A stretch of 54,395 nucleotides of DNA from Candidatus Merdivicinus intestinavium (GCA_018713245.1 DVFM01000056.1:1-54395); one strand, 5' to 3'. Positions 15,036-23,584 are shown, counted from the first letter of the stretch. Translations and numbers: made by a program. Notes: generated from the letters alone by a model not told the origin.

Positions 15036-16955
15036 TCACTCCTCGCTCAATTCCATCCACTCGTCCATGGCCTCGCTCTGCTGGTTTTTCTTCTCTTCCA
15101 GCATGGTGCAGAGCTCCTCCATCTTCTGGTAATCCGAAGCAAGGTCCCCCGGATTCTGAAGGGTCTCCTCAATTTCCGCGATCTCGCCGTCCAGCTGCTC
15201 TACCAGCTTTTCCAGCTCCCGGATTCTGGCCCGCCGCCGGGCGTCCTCCGCCTTCTGCTGCTTGGTGCGGTAGTAGGCCGTACTGCCGGCGGAGGGCTGC
15301 TTTTCCGCTTTGGGGGCAGGGGCGGCTGCCGCCGCTTTTTCCCGCTGCTTCTCCAGATAATAATCGTAGTTGCCGTTGAAAACTTCCACGTGGTCGTCAA
15401 AAATCTCGATAATCCGGTTGGGCACCGCCTTGAGCAGATACCGGTCGTGGGAAACAAAAAGCAGCGTCCCCTTATAATCCCGCAGGGCGTCCTCCAGGAT
15501 TTCCTTGCTCTGAAGGTCCAGGTGGTTGGTGGGCTCGTCCAGCATGAGGAAATTTCCCCGCTCCATCATCAGGATGGCAAAGGCGAGCTTGGCCCGCTCC
15601 CCGCCGCTCAGGACCCCCACCTTTTTGTAGACGTCCTCCCCCTGAAGCAGCACCCGCCCCAGCATGGTGCGGATTTCCGTTTCGTTTTTCCGCGGCCAGC
15701 GGCTCCAAAGCTCCTCAATCACCGTGAGCGCCGGGTGAAGCTGGCGGTTCTCCTGATCGAAATAGCTGGCTTTCACTTCCTGGCCCCAGCGGATTTTTCC
15801 CCTGTCCTGCTTCAATTCCCCGCGGAGGGCGTGGAGGAAGGAGGACTTCCCGATGCCGTTGGCTCCGATGACGGCCACCTTCTCGCCGCGCTGGATATGG
15901 ACGCTCAGATTGTCGAAAAGATGCTTCCGCTCCAACCCCTCCCCGACGCTTAAGGAAAGCCCGTCCACCAGAAGGACGTCCTTAACGGGGTCCCGGTCGA
16001 AATCGAACTTGAGGAACATCTTTTTGCTGTATTCCCGGGGGCGCTCGATGATCTCCATGGCCTCCAGCTTTTTGATGCGGCTTTTGGCCATTTTGGAGGT
16101 GGTGGCGCGGACGATATTTTTGGCAATGTAATCCTCCAAATCGGCAATCTCCTCCTGCTGGGCTTCGTATTCCTTTTCCCAGCGGGCCATGAGCTCGGCC
16201 TTAAGGCCCTTATATTTGGTGTAATTTCCCGGGAAAACCCGCAGATGCCCAAACTCCATTTCCCAGATTTCCCGGACGGTCTTGTCCAGGAAATACCGGT
16301 CGTGGGATACCACAATGACCGCGCCCTTGTAGTGCTCCAGATGGTCCTCCAGCCAGATCAGGGTTTTAAAGTCCAGGTGGTTGGTGGGCTCGTCCAGAAT
16401 GAGCAGTTCGGGTTCGCTCAAAAGGAGCTTGGCCAGCGCGAGACGGGTCTTTTCCCCGCCGGAAAGGGTGGAAATCTCGGTGCGGAGGTCTTTGTCCTCA
16501 AAGCCCATGCCGTTTAGGACCGTTTTGATCTTTACATCCACCAGATACCCGTCGTTTCCTTCAAAATACGCCTGATTGCGGTCGTATTCCTGGGACAGGC
16601 GGCGGTACTCCTCCGAATCCGGCCGGCAGCCGGACATCTCCAGATGAAGGCGGTCCATCTCGTCCCGGGCATGCAGCACCGGCGCAAAGACGCTCCGCAT
16701 CTCCTCCTCGATGGTATTTCCGGTGGAAAGGCCGCTGTTCTGCCGGAGATAGCCGGCGTTCAGGCCGGATTTCCGGTCCAGCTCGCCGGTTTCATATTCC
16801 TGCGCGCCGCAGATTGTGTTGAGCAGGGTGGACTTTCCCGCGCCGTTGGCCCCAATGAGGCCAATCCGGGAATTTTCCTGCACTTCGGCGGTGACGCCCT
16901 CAAAAATCACCGTACTTCCAAAAGAAACGCCCACATCCCGCAAGGATACCAGCAT
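15036..16955 (-). CDS. ABC-F family ATP-binding protein
   Basis: A 639-residue soluble protein with two ABC cassettes and no membrane part, the layout of ABC-F translation factors that act at the ribosomal E site. The first cassette has GANGAGKS (35-42), LSGGEKTRLAL and LLILDEPTNHLD; the second has GANGIGKSS, LSGGERAKLAF and LMLDEPTNHLD. The linker between them is charged and helical. The C-terminus (about 540-639) is a coiled coil as in Uup/YdiF-like members. The frame opens 16 codons earlier, but GGGGAGG lies 6 bases before ATG 16955. Family members serve ribosome rescue or antibiotic resistance; which applies here cannot be told. Confidence 0.88.
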   Translation of the reverse strand: MLVSLRDVGVSFGSTVIFEGVTAEVQENSRIGLIGANGAGKSTLLNTICGAQEYETGELDRKSGLNAGYLRQNSGLSTGNTIEEEMRSVFAPVLHARDEMDRLHLEMSGCRPDSEEYRRLSQEYDRNQAYFEGNDGYLVDVKIKTVLNGMGFEDKDLRTEISTLSGGEKTRLALAKLLLSEPELLILDEPTNHLDFKTLIWLEDHLEHYKGAVIVVSHDRYFLDKTVREIWEMEFGHLRVFPGNYTKYKGLKAELMARWEKEYEAQQEEIADLEDYIAKNIVRATTSKMAKSRIKKLEAMEIIERPREYSKKMFLKFDFDRDPVKDVLLVDGLSLSVGEGLERKHLFDNLSVHIQRGEKVAVIGANGIGKSSFLHALRGELKQDRGKIRWGQEVKASYFDQENRQLHPALTVIEELWSRWPRKNETEIRTMLGRVLLQGEDVYKKVGVLSGGERAKLAFAILMMERGNFLMLDEPTNHLDLQSKEILEDALRDYKGTLLFVSHDRYLLKAVPNRIIEIFDDHVEVFNGNYDYYLEKQREKAAAAAPAPKAEKQPSAGSTAYYRTKQQKAEDARRRARIRELEKLVEQLDGEIAEIEETLQNPGDLASDYQKMEELCTMLEEKKNQQSEAMDEWMELSEE

Positions 16956-17001
16956 AACGTCCTCCCCTGCCATTCCGGCCAGAATTTTCCGCAAAGCGGT
17001 C

Positions 17002-17040
17002 ATACTGATTCAGTATAGCATATTTTTTGAAAAATGAAAA
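17002..17040 (-). promoter_or_regulatory. Probable ABC-F promoter with a 15-bp palindrome
   Basis: TATACT (17017-17012) lies 17 bp after a weak TTTTCA (17040-17035). The perfect palindrome ATACTGATTCAGTAT (17002-17016) covers the -10 box and transcription start and may be an operator. Confidence 0.55.
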
Positions 17041-17224
17041 GATATTCACCCAATATTTTCCCGGTTCCTGCAAAAAACGCGAGATATTGTGCGAAATATA
17101 TAGTTTTAATTGTTAATTTAGCGAAATGTCGGCATATTGCCGGTGTTATTTTCTCCGCAATCTGGTACTGTATTAGCGAGGAATCCTTGATTCCCATGAC
17201 ATCCATTGAATAAAGGAGAAAAAT

Positions 17225-18067
17225 ATGAAAGTAATGAAAATTCCGGCTCTTCTGCTCGCCGCCATTCTGGCCGCATCCGCACTCGCAAGCTGCGGCGGCA
17301 GCGGCGAACCCTCTTCCGAAATCTCTGAAGAATCCTCCGTTTCCTCCGGCCTGACAGAGGAATCCTCTGCGGAAAGCAGCGAAGAAAGCAGTGAGGAATC
17401 CTCCGCGGAAGCGGAAGAAAGCAGCGAAGAATCCTCCCAGAGCGAAAGCGCCGAACCTTCCGAGGATTCCGCTCCGGCCGAATCTTCCCAGACTGCACCG
17501 GAGTCCTCCGCTTCCTCGAAGCCCGCTTCCAAACCCGCAGGCGGCAGCGCTTCCTCCTCCAAGCCCGCCTCGCAGCCTTCCGGCGGCAGCAGCTCCTCCC
17601 AGCCCCCTGCTGAGGAAAGCTCCACCCAGGCCCCGCCCCCTGCCCAGTCCGTCAACACCGACGACACCACGCCCGACGGCGCGGAAGCTTCCCTGGAAAC
17701 GCTGATCGACCAGCTTTATGAAGGCATCGCGGAGGAAAACATGCCCATGGTCATGAACATCACCCTTTCGGCGGAAAACTCCGAATATTATGTGGGCGTC
17801 CCCTTCTCCTCCTACACCGAGGGGCTCGCCTCCGATTCCGCCATTGGCTCCATCGCCCACTCCGTCTGCCTGCTGCGCGCTTCTGACGCCGATGCCGCGG
17901 CTTCCCTGGCCAAGGAAGTGGAAGCCAACGCCAACCCCGCCAAATGGATCTGCGTCACAGCCGAAAAGATGATTGTGAAGCAGAAAGGGGACCTGGTGCT
18001 TCTCATCATGGCTTCCTCGGACAACGCGGACATCATCAGCGCCAATTTTGACGCGCTGGACATCTGA
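17225..18067 (+). CDS. Lipoprotein with Ser/Glu-rich linker and DUF4358-like domain
   Basis: A 280-residue lipoprotein. The signal peptide ends at LASC (Cys23). Residues about 27-145 are low-complexity, rich in Ser, Glu and Pro, a likely wall-spanning spacer. The C-terminal 120 residues form a compact domain ending in VKQKGDLVLLIMASSDNADIISANFDAL, resembling DUF4358. Proteins of that family usually accompany DHHW proteins and membrane O-acyltransferases that acetylate exported glycans. Here the DHHW gene follows two bases later, but no acyltransferase is adjacent. The ATG has AAAGGAG upstream. Codon use in the linker is biased to TCC/GAA repeats. Confidence 0.78.
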   Translation: MKVMKIPALLLAAILAASALASCGGSGEPSSEISEESSVSSGLTEESSAESSEESSEESSAEAEESSEESSQSESAEPSEDSAPAESSQTAPESSASSKPASKPAGGSASSSKPASQPSGGSSSSQPPAEESSTQAPPPAQSVNTDDTTPDGAEASLETLIDQLYEGIAEENMPMVMNITLSAENSEYYVGVPFSSYTEGLASDSAIGSIAHSVCLLRASDADAAASLAKEVEANANPAKWICVTAEKMIVKQKGDLVLLIMASSDNADIISANFDALDI

Positions 18068-18069
18068 CC

Positions 18070-19017
18070 ATGATGAAAAAACAGGGAAAACTTGTCATCT
18101 GCGTCCTGGCTGTGCTGCTGGCGGCTGTATTGGCGCTGGCAGCCTGGGCGGCGCTCGGCTCCTTCTCCGAAGAAAACAGCCCGCCGGAACCGGATGAAAA
18201 CGGGATGTACCAGCTGGACGGGCAGTGGCTGGAAGCCATGCCGGAGCTGGATGAAGATTCCGTCACCAGCTTTGCCGGGCGGCTCAACGCTTATGTCCAG
18301 GGCTCTCTCGGCGGCGCGGGGTCTGTTTACTATGCGGCCATCCCGGACAAGTCCTGGTATCTGGCCGGAGAAGGCGCTCTCACACTGGACCACGGGCGGC
18401 TGGAGGAGCTGCTCGCTTCCTCCGTAACGGAGGCGGAAGGAATCTCCCTGACCGGCGCGCTGGGGCCGGGAGATTACTACCTGACCGACCGCCACTGGCG
18501 ACAGGAACGCCTGCAAAATGTGCTGGATACGCTGGGGAAGGCGATGAATTTTTCTGTAAAGCTCGATTCCTTTACAGCGGAAAGCTACACGCCTTTCCGG
18601 GGGAATTACGCTCAACACTTAAATTCCCCGCCCGAGGAGAGCTTTTCTTACCTGACCGGCGGCCTTTTGGATGAAATCCGGGCCGACAGCTACCAGTACC
18701 CCGACCTGACCGGCATTTACGACCGAACCAAGCTGGAATCGGATAACACCTACGATTTCTTCCTGGGCGGCGTCAGCCCGCTGGTCACGCTGGAAAGTCC
18801 CGGCGCGGCGGGGGACCGGGAACTGGTGATTTTCGGCGATTCCTATGCAAGCTGTCTCGCCCCGCTCCTCTGCGCAGAGTACAAGACAGTTACAATTGTG
18901 GACCTGCGCTTTATTTTCTCCACCTTGCTTTCGGATATGGTGGACTTTGAAGGCAAGGACATTCTCTTTCTCTACAGCGATTGGGTGCTCAACAACAGCG
19001 CCATGCTGCGGTTTTAG
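18070..19017 (+). CDS. DHHW-family (SGNH/AlgX-like) exported protein
   Basis: A 315-residue protein anchored by one N-terminal helix (8-30). It has the hallmark of DHHW proteins, YYLTDRHW (136-143), with Arg141 replacing the first His, and the nucleophile motif GDSYA (256-260). Relatives such as AlgX and AlgJ transfer or remove acetyl groups on exported polysaccharides. It is the second gene of a pair with the DUF4358-like lipoprotein and is followed by a terminator. The missing histidine of the usual D-H-H-W may alter activity. An O-acyltransferase partner would have to be encoded elsewhere. Confidence 0.8.
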   Translation: MMKKQGKLVICVLAVLLAAVLALAAWAALGSFSEENSPPEPDENGMYQLDGQWLEAMPELDEDSVTSFAGRLNAYVQGSLGGAGSVYYAAIPDKSWYLAGEGALTLDHGRLEELLASSVTEAEGISLTGALGPGDYYLTDRHWRQERLQNVLDTLGKAMNFSVKLDSFTAESYTPFRGNYAQHLNSPPEESFSYLTGGLLDEIRADSYQYPDLTGIYDRTKLESDNTYDFFLGGVSPLVTLESPGAAGDRELVIFGDSYASCLAPLLCAEYKTVTIVDLRFIFSTLLSDMVDFEGKDILFLYSDWVLNNSAMLRF

Positions 19018-19047
19018 CGGACGCCCGCCCCTTTCCGGATATACCTG

Positions 19048-19079
19048 CGCCCCCTTCCATATAGAAGGGGGCGTTTTTC
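19048..19079 (+). terminator. Terminator after the DHHW gene
   Basis: A perfect 10-bp stem (19048-19057 with 19064-19073) is followed by TTTTT. Confidence 0.9.
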
Positions 19080-20007
19080 ATGCCTGCGCTGTAAAATCGG
19101 TCTCGATGATCTTGCCGCACTGGGCGGTTGAATACACCCACCGGTCCAGATGCCCCTGGGTCCGGAAATACCGCAGCGGCTGGGGCGGCGCATCTCCGCT
19201 GAAAGCGTCGATGAGGATGAGCTTCACCTTCATTTTGTCCGGGAGAAGGCTTTTGATGTACACGCTGGCCTGCTGCCCCGGAAACACCCCCTCCCGCTTT
19301 TCCGCAAGCCCCGCCAGGTTTGGGGTAAGCTCCACGAAAATGCCGTAATCCTCCACTGACCGGACCACCCCGCTGACCGTTTCGCCCGGTGAGAAAAAGG
19401 CGGCATTTTCCTCCCAGGTGCCCAGCAGCTCCCGATGGCTTAAGGTGATGCGTCCGCCGTCGACGCTCCGCACCACTGCAAAAATGTCCTGCCCCACCGT
19501 AAAGCGGTCCCGCGGGTGGGAGATGCGGGAAACCGATATGGCGTCAATGGGGATGAGGGACACGACACCGCAGCCGATGTCCACAAACGCGCCGAATTTT
19601 TCCAGGTGGGTCACCCGGGCGGGCAGGATATCCCCCGGCGTCAGGCGGTCCAGATACTGCCTGCGGCAGGTTTCCTGCGCCTTCCTCCGGGAGAGAAGCG
19701 GCCGCTGGTTCCCCCGCTGGTCGGTAAAAAAGCCGGTGACCTGGAAGCAGACCGGCTTGTTCACCCGGGAAAGGATGGCAATGTCCCGCACCGTCCCCTC
19801 GGCAATGCCGATGGCGCATTCCTCCCGGGGGATCACCCCCTTGAAGCCGCCCATATCCAGGATCAGGTTGTGGCTGCTGTCGCAGACCAGCGCCCGCGCC
19901 TCCAAAATCTCCCCCGATGCGGCGGCCTCCCGCAGGGCGGAAAGGGAAGCGCAGCGGCTTTTGTTCTCCTCTGATTCAAACAGGAATCCTTCTGGTAAAT
20001 ACTGCAT
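19078..20007 (-). CDS. S1 RNA-binding domain protein (ribosomal S1-like)
   Basis: A 309-residue protein with two clear S1 folds. One starts at GDILPARVTHLEKFGAFVDIGCGVVSLIPIDAIS (about 128-160) and the other at GETVSGVVRSVEDYGIFVELTPNLAGLAE (about 205-235). The N-terminal part with ILDMGGFKGVIPREE is a degenerate third one. It resembles the short S1-type proteins of Clostridia that bind mRNA or the ribosome. ATG 20007 has GGAAGG in front and yields the usual MxxYLPEG N-terminus. A TTG at 20040 preceded by AAAGGAG is an alternative start adding 11 residues. The leader holds a large hairpin. Confidence 0.82.
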   Translation of the reverse strand: MQYLPEGFLFESEENKSRCASLSALREAAASGEILEARALVCDSSHNLILDMGGFKGVIPREECAIGIAEGTVRDIAILSRVNKPVCFQVTGFFTDQRGNQRPLLSRRKAQETCRRQYLDRLTPGDILPARVTHLEKFGAFVDIGCGVVSLIPIDAISVSRISHPRDRFTVGQDIFAVVRSVDGGRITLSHRELLGTWEENAAFFSPGETVSGVVRSVEDYGIFVELTPNLAGLAEKREGVFPGQQASVYIKSLLPDKMKVKLILIDAFSGDAPPQPLRYFRTQGHLDRWVYSTAQCGKIIETDFTAQA

Positions 20008-20077
20008 GATGTCCTTCCGCGACTTTCCATTATCCGGCAAATGAAAAATCTCCTTTCTGTCATTTCTCTGCCCCGTG

Positions 20078-20117
20078 GGCCGGACGGCCGGATGCTACAT
20101 CCTATGCCGTCCGGGCC
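20078..20117. repeat. Large composite hairpin in the S1-protein/fucosidase intergenic region
   Basis: Outer arms 20078-20088 and 20106-20117 pair over about 11 bp, and inner arms GGATG/CATCC (20090-20094 with 20098-20102) close a three-base loop. There is no T-run on either side, so it is unlikely to be a terminator; it would lie in the leader of the S1-protein mRNA. Confidence 0.6.
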
Positions 20118-20200
20118 GGGATTATGCGGCGCCGGTCCGGAAAATCCGCAGCCGGAACCCGCGCAATATTCAGAATATTTTATTGTTTTTTAATATCCTC

Positions 20201-20229
20201 TTGACTTTATTTTGGTAATCCTGTATTGT
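20201..20229 (+). promoter_or_regulatory. Fucosidase promoter
   Basis: TTGACT (20201-20206) and TATTGT (20224-20229) are 17 bp apart. Confidence 0.7.
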
Positions 20230-20237
20230 ATAGTCAA

Positions 20238-20252
20238 TGGAACACCGTTCCA
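20238..20252. promoter_or_regulatory. Palindromic operator candidate before the fucosidase gene
   Basis: TGGAACACCGTTCCA, with perfect 6-bp arms and a 3-base centre, lies just after the predicted transcription start, a position typical for sugar-responsive repressors. No regulator gene is adjacent. Confidence 0.6.
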
Positions 20253-20278
20253 AATACGATCTGTCAGGAGGTCTTATA

Positions 20279-21565
20279 ATGGCGGAACTTTTGAGCAAAC
20301 GAGCCTATGAGGAGAGCATTGCCCGGACCCGGGATGAACGCATGAAATGGTGGCGGGAAGCGCGCTACGGCATGTTCGTCCACTTCGGCCTGTATTCCCA
20401 GATCGGCCGCAACGAATGGGCGATGTCGGTGGAAAACTGGGATATTAAGGAATATGAAAAGCTGGCCGACACCTTCCTCCCCGAACCCGGCGCGCCCCGG
20501 AAATGGGCGGAACTGGCCAAAAAAGCCGGCATGAAGTACATGGTCCTCACCACCCGGCATCATGAGGGCTTCAGCCTGTGGGATTCCAAGGTAAACCCCT
20601 ACAACTCGGTCAATTACGGCTGCAAACGGGACATCGTCCGGGAATTCGTGGACGCCTGCCATGAGTACGGCCTGAAAGTGGGCTTCTACTCCTCCCTGAT
20701 GGACTGGCATCATCCCGACGGCTGGCGCTGCGCCTTTGATACCGAAGCCCGCCGCCGCTTCAATCAGTACATCAAGGACCTGAACCGGGAACTGATGACC
20801 AATTACGGGAAAATCGACATCCTCTGGTACGACGTTTCCTGCCCCATGGAAAGCTGGGAAGGCTGGGATTCGCTGGAACTCAACCAGATGGTCCGGGAAC
20901 TTCAGCCCGACATCATCATCAACAACCGCAGCAAGCTGGACGAGGATTTCTGCACCCCCGAAGAGCATATCACTGCCTCCGATAAGGACTGGGAAGCCTG
21001 CATGACCTTCAACGGCATCAGCTGGGGCTATGTGGATTCCGAACAGGCAATCCCCTACAGCTATAACGCCCAGGGCATCCTCGGCATGCTGGCCAAGGTT
21101 TCCGCCGGCGGCGGCAACCTGCTTCTGAACATCGGCCCGGCGCCGGACGGCTCCGTTCCTCCGGAAGCGGTGGAACCCCTGACCACGGTGGGCAAATGGC
21201 TGGAAGAAAACGGCGCGGCGGTCTACGGCAAGAAGCTCCCCACCCCCTGCCACGGCTCCCCCAGCTGCATCTGCTCCACCTCCTACGACGGGGAAAAGCT
21301 CTATCTGTGGGCAAAAATCACCCCTCCCAACGGCGAAATCGCCCTGGGCGGCTTCGATACCCCTCTGAAATCCGTCCGCAAGCTGTCTGACGGCTCGCCG
21401 GTGGAATTCACCCAGAAGGGCCAGCGCATCGTCCTGAAAGCGGCGGCCCCCGACCCCATCGCCAACGTAACCGTTTATGAGCTGACCTTCGACGGGGAGA
21501 TCCGGCATGAACACTGCAGCGGCTATCCCCAGCTCCACGGCGGCTATGAGTGGTTCAAGCGCTGA
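20279..21565 (+). CDS. GH29 alpha-L-fucosidase
   Basis: A 428-residue glycoside hydrolase of family 29, releasing alpha-L-fucose. Landmarks are GMFVHFGLYS (31-40), TTRHHEGFSLWDS (91-103), and the nucleophile region KIDILWYD with Asp185. A C-terminal beta domain follows from about residue 340. There is no signal peptide, so it acts inside the cell on imported fucosides. The frame extends 14 codons upstream, but ATG 20279 has AGGAGG 8 bases before it. It is a single-gene unit with promoter, palindrome and hairpin terminator. No fucose catabolic genes lie in the window. Confidence 0.9.
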   Translation: MAELLSKRAYEESIARTRDERMKWWREARYGMFVHFGLYSQIGRNEWAMSVENWDIKEYEKLADTFLPEPGAPRKWAELAKKAGMKYMVLTTRHHEGFSLWDSKVNPYNSVNYGCKRDIVREFVDACHEYGLKVGFYSSLMDWHHPDGWRCAFDTEARRRFNQYIKDLNRELMTNYGKIDILWYDVSCPMESWEGWDSLELNQMVRELQPDIIINNRSKLDEDFCTPEEHITASDKDWEACMTFNGISWGYVDSEQAIPYSYNAQGILGMLAKVSAGGGNLLLNIGPAPDGSVPPEAVEPLTTVGKWLEENGAAVYGKKLPTPCHGSPSCICSTSYDGEKLYLWAKITPPNGEIALGGFDTPLKSVRKLSDGSPVEFTQKGQRIVLKAAAPDPIANVTVYELTFDGEIRHEHCSGYPQLHGGYEWFKR

Positions 21566-21602
21566 GCAATTCTTCCCGGGATAAACGCATCCGGGCATCA
21601 AT

Positions 21603-21650
21603 GTGACGGTTTTGTGAACTGGCTTTCACAAAGCCGTCACTTACTTTTCA
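21603..21650 (+). terminator. Hairpin terminator after the fucosidase gene
   Basis: A 16-bp stem with one G-U pair (21603-21618 with 21625-21640) is followed by TTACTTTTC, a weak U-tract. Confidence 0.65.
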
Positions 21651-21661
21651 CGGGAATTCGG

Positions 21662-21690
21662 TTGCGTTTTCCCGCGCCTTGTGTTATAAT
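21662..21690 (+). promoter_or_regulatory. Promoter of the ABC/GldG operon
   Basis: TTGCGT (21662-21667) and TATAAT (21685-21690) are 17 bp apart, giving a leader of about 185 bases before the first gene. Confidence 0.75.
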
Positions 21691-21696
21691 AAAAAA

Positions 21697-21882
21697 ACAG
21701 CGGGGAAAAACCCGAAAAAGTTGACACTTATGCCCAAACGGTACAGCAAAATATTGGCGGATTTTCCGCCACAACCGCCAAGATACCGTAGAAAGCTGCA
21801 TCTACGGTATTCTTTTTGGACAAAAGCGCCGGCTGAAGGCCCTCTCCGCCCAACACACATCATACAGAATGGAGTTTTTGGA
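21697..21882 (+). promoter_or_regulatory. Long leader with terminator/antiterminator folds (attenuator candidate)
   Basis: An intrinsic terminator (10-bp stem, 21783-21792 with 21801-21810, then TTCTTTTT) lies inside the leader. Its left arm can instead pair with ACGGTA at 21738-21743, nesting a 7-bp stem TTGGCGG/CCGCCAA (21754-21760 with 21775-21781). The folds exclude each other, as in riboswitches and attenuators. No known class was recognised and no leader peptide is evident. Confidence 0.6.
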
Positions 21883-22848
21883 ATGATCGAGGTAACAAAC
21901 CTCACCAAGACTTACGGCAACAAGCGCGCTGTGGACAACATCAGCTTTGTCGTAAATCAAGGTGAAATCTTAGGCTTCCTCGGCCCCAACGGCGCCGGGA
22001 AATCTACGACGATGAATATCCTCACCGGGTATATTTCATCCACTTCCGGGTCTGCGAAAATCGATGGCAAGGATATTCTGGAGGATCCCATCGCAGCCAA
22101 AAAGCACATCGGCTACCTGCCGGAGCATCCCCCCCTGTATCTGGATATGACGGTTCAGGAATACCTGGAATTTGTCTATCAGCTGAAAAAAGCCCGGCAG
22201 CCCATGAAAGAGCACATCGACGACATCTGCCGCCGCATCAAAATCACCAATGTGCAGAAGCGCATCATCAAGAACCTCTCCAAAGGGTACCAGCAGCGCG
22301 TCGGCCTGGCGCAGGCCCTCATCGGGAACCCGGAGGTTCTGATTCTGGACGAGCCTACCGTCGGCCTCGACCCCAAACAGATTATTGAAATCCGCAACCT
22401 CATTAAAAATCTCGGCAAACGGCACACCATTATCCTCTCCTCCCACATTCTGCCGGAGGTGCAGGCGGTCTGCGACCGGGTCATCGTCATCAACAAGGGC
22501 AAGCTTGTGGCGGACGACACCGCGGAAAACCTTTCCCGCAACCTTTCCGATGATTTCCGCTACATCGCGCGCGTCGAAGGACCTGAGGACGAAGTGCAGA
22601 AGCTCCTCTCCACCATCGGCGGCATGAAGGAAGTTCAGTCCCTCGGCGAGAAGGAAAGCGGCGTTTACGAATTCTCCCTGGAAGCCGAGCCCGGCTCCGA
22701 TATCCGCCGCGAACTGTTCAAGCGTCTTGCCGAACGGAATTACCCGCTGCTGGGTCTCAAGAGCACCGAGCTCACCCTGGAGGACATCTTCCTCCAGCTC
22801 ACCCAGGATACCGGCAACCCAACATCCACTGACGGAGGTGCACAATAA
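21883..22848 (+). CDS. ABC transporter ATP-binding protein (GldA/CcmA-like)
   Basis: A 321-residue ATPase of an ABC-2 type exporter. It shows Walker A GPNGAGKST (about 37-45), signature LSKGYQQRVGLAQAL, Walker B VLILDEPTVGLD and the H-loop SSHILPEV. The C-terminal 80 residues are the extra domain seen in GldA-type ATPases. The reading frame starts far upstream, but ATG 21883 with GGAG 8 bases before it gives the standard N-terminus MIEVTNLTKTYG. Its stop overlaps the permease start (TAATG). With the next three genes it forms a gliding-type (GldA-GldF-GldG) transporter, which in Firmicutes has an unknown cargo. Confidence 0.9.
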   Translation: MIEVTNLTKTYGNKRAVDNISFVVNQGEILGFLGPNGAGKSTTMNILTGYISSTSGSAKIDGKDILEDPIAAKKHIGYLPEHPPLYLDMTVQEYLEFVYQLKKARQPMKEHIDDICRRIKITNVQKRIIKNLSKGYQQRVGLAQALIGNPEVLILDEPTVGLDPKQIIEIRNLIKNLGKRHTIILSSHILPEVQAVCDRVIVINKGKLVADDTAENLSRNLSDDFRYIARVEGPEDEVQKLLSTIGGMKEVQSLGEKESGVYEFSLEAEPGSDIRRELFKRLAERNYPLLGLKSTELTLEDIFLQLTQDTGNPTSTDGGAQ

Positions 22849-23549
22849 TGTTTGCGATTCTGAAGCGGGAGATGCAGAACTATTTCACCTCCCCCATCGG
22901 CTATATTTTCCTGGCGGTGTTCTACTTCTTCGCCGGCATGTTCTTCTCCAGCGTCCTCTACTCCAACACGACGGACATCACCTATGTGTTCAGCAGCCTG
23001 TTCACCGTGCTGATTTTCATCATTCCGCTTTTGACCATGCGCTCCATGAGCGAAGATAAAAAGCAGAAAACCGACCAGCTGCTCCTGACCTCCCCCCTCA
23101 ACCTGACCGGGCTTGTCATCGGAAAGTTTCTGGCGGCATTCCTGATGTACTGCATCGCCCTGGCGGTGACGGTGGTTTACGCCCTGATTCTGGCAACCTT
23201 TGCGGCGCCGGAATGGACGGTGGTCGTGGGGAATATCTTCGGCGCTCTGATTCTCGGCGCAGCTCTGATCTCCATCGGCGTTTTCATCTCCTCGCTGACG
23301 GAAAACCAGCTCATCGCCGCCGTCGGCAGCTTCGCCGTTATGATGTTCATCATGATGATTGACGGGTTTGCGAGCCTGATTCCGGTCGATTTTATCTCCA
23401 ACATCATCCTGAGCCTGTCCTTTATGTCCCGGTACGAGGACTTTGTGGCCGGCATCCTCAACATTTCCAATGTGCTGTTCTTCGTCAGCATCGCGGTCGT
23501 GTTCATTTTCCTCACTGTCCGCGTGCTGGAAAAACGCCGTTGGAGCTGA
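22848..23549 (+). CDS. ABC-2 type permease (GldF-like)
   Basis: A 233-residue membrane protein with six predicted helices (about 15-35, 50-65, 95-120, 128-150, 160-185 and 205-226), the size and layout of GldF-type permeases. SMSEDKKQKTDQLLLTSPL, between helices 2 and 3, is a conserved cytoplasmic coupling loop of this family. Translation is coupled to the ATPase gene by the TAATG overlap. It forms the membrane channel of the exporter with the GldG-like subunit. Confidence 0.88.
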   Translation: MFAILKREMQNYFTSPIGYIFLAVFYFFAGMFFSSVLYSNTTDITYVFSSLFTVLIFIIPLLTMRSMSEDKKQKTDQLLLTSPLNLTGLVIGKFLAAFLMYCIALAVTVVYALILATFAAPEWTVVVGNIFGALILGAALISIGVFISSLTENQLIAAVGSFAVMMFIMMIDGFASLIPVDFISNIILSLSFMSRYEDFVAGILNISNVLFFVSIAVVFIFLTVRVLEKRRWS

Positions 23550-23584
23550 TCCGGGCCATTATCTTGCTGTAAGGAGATCAAAAC

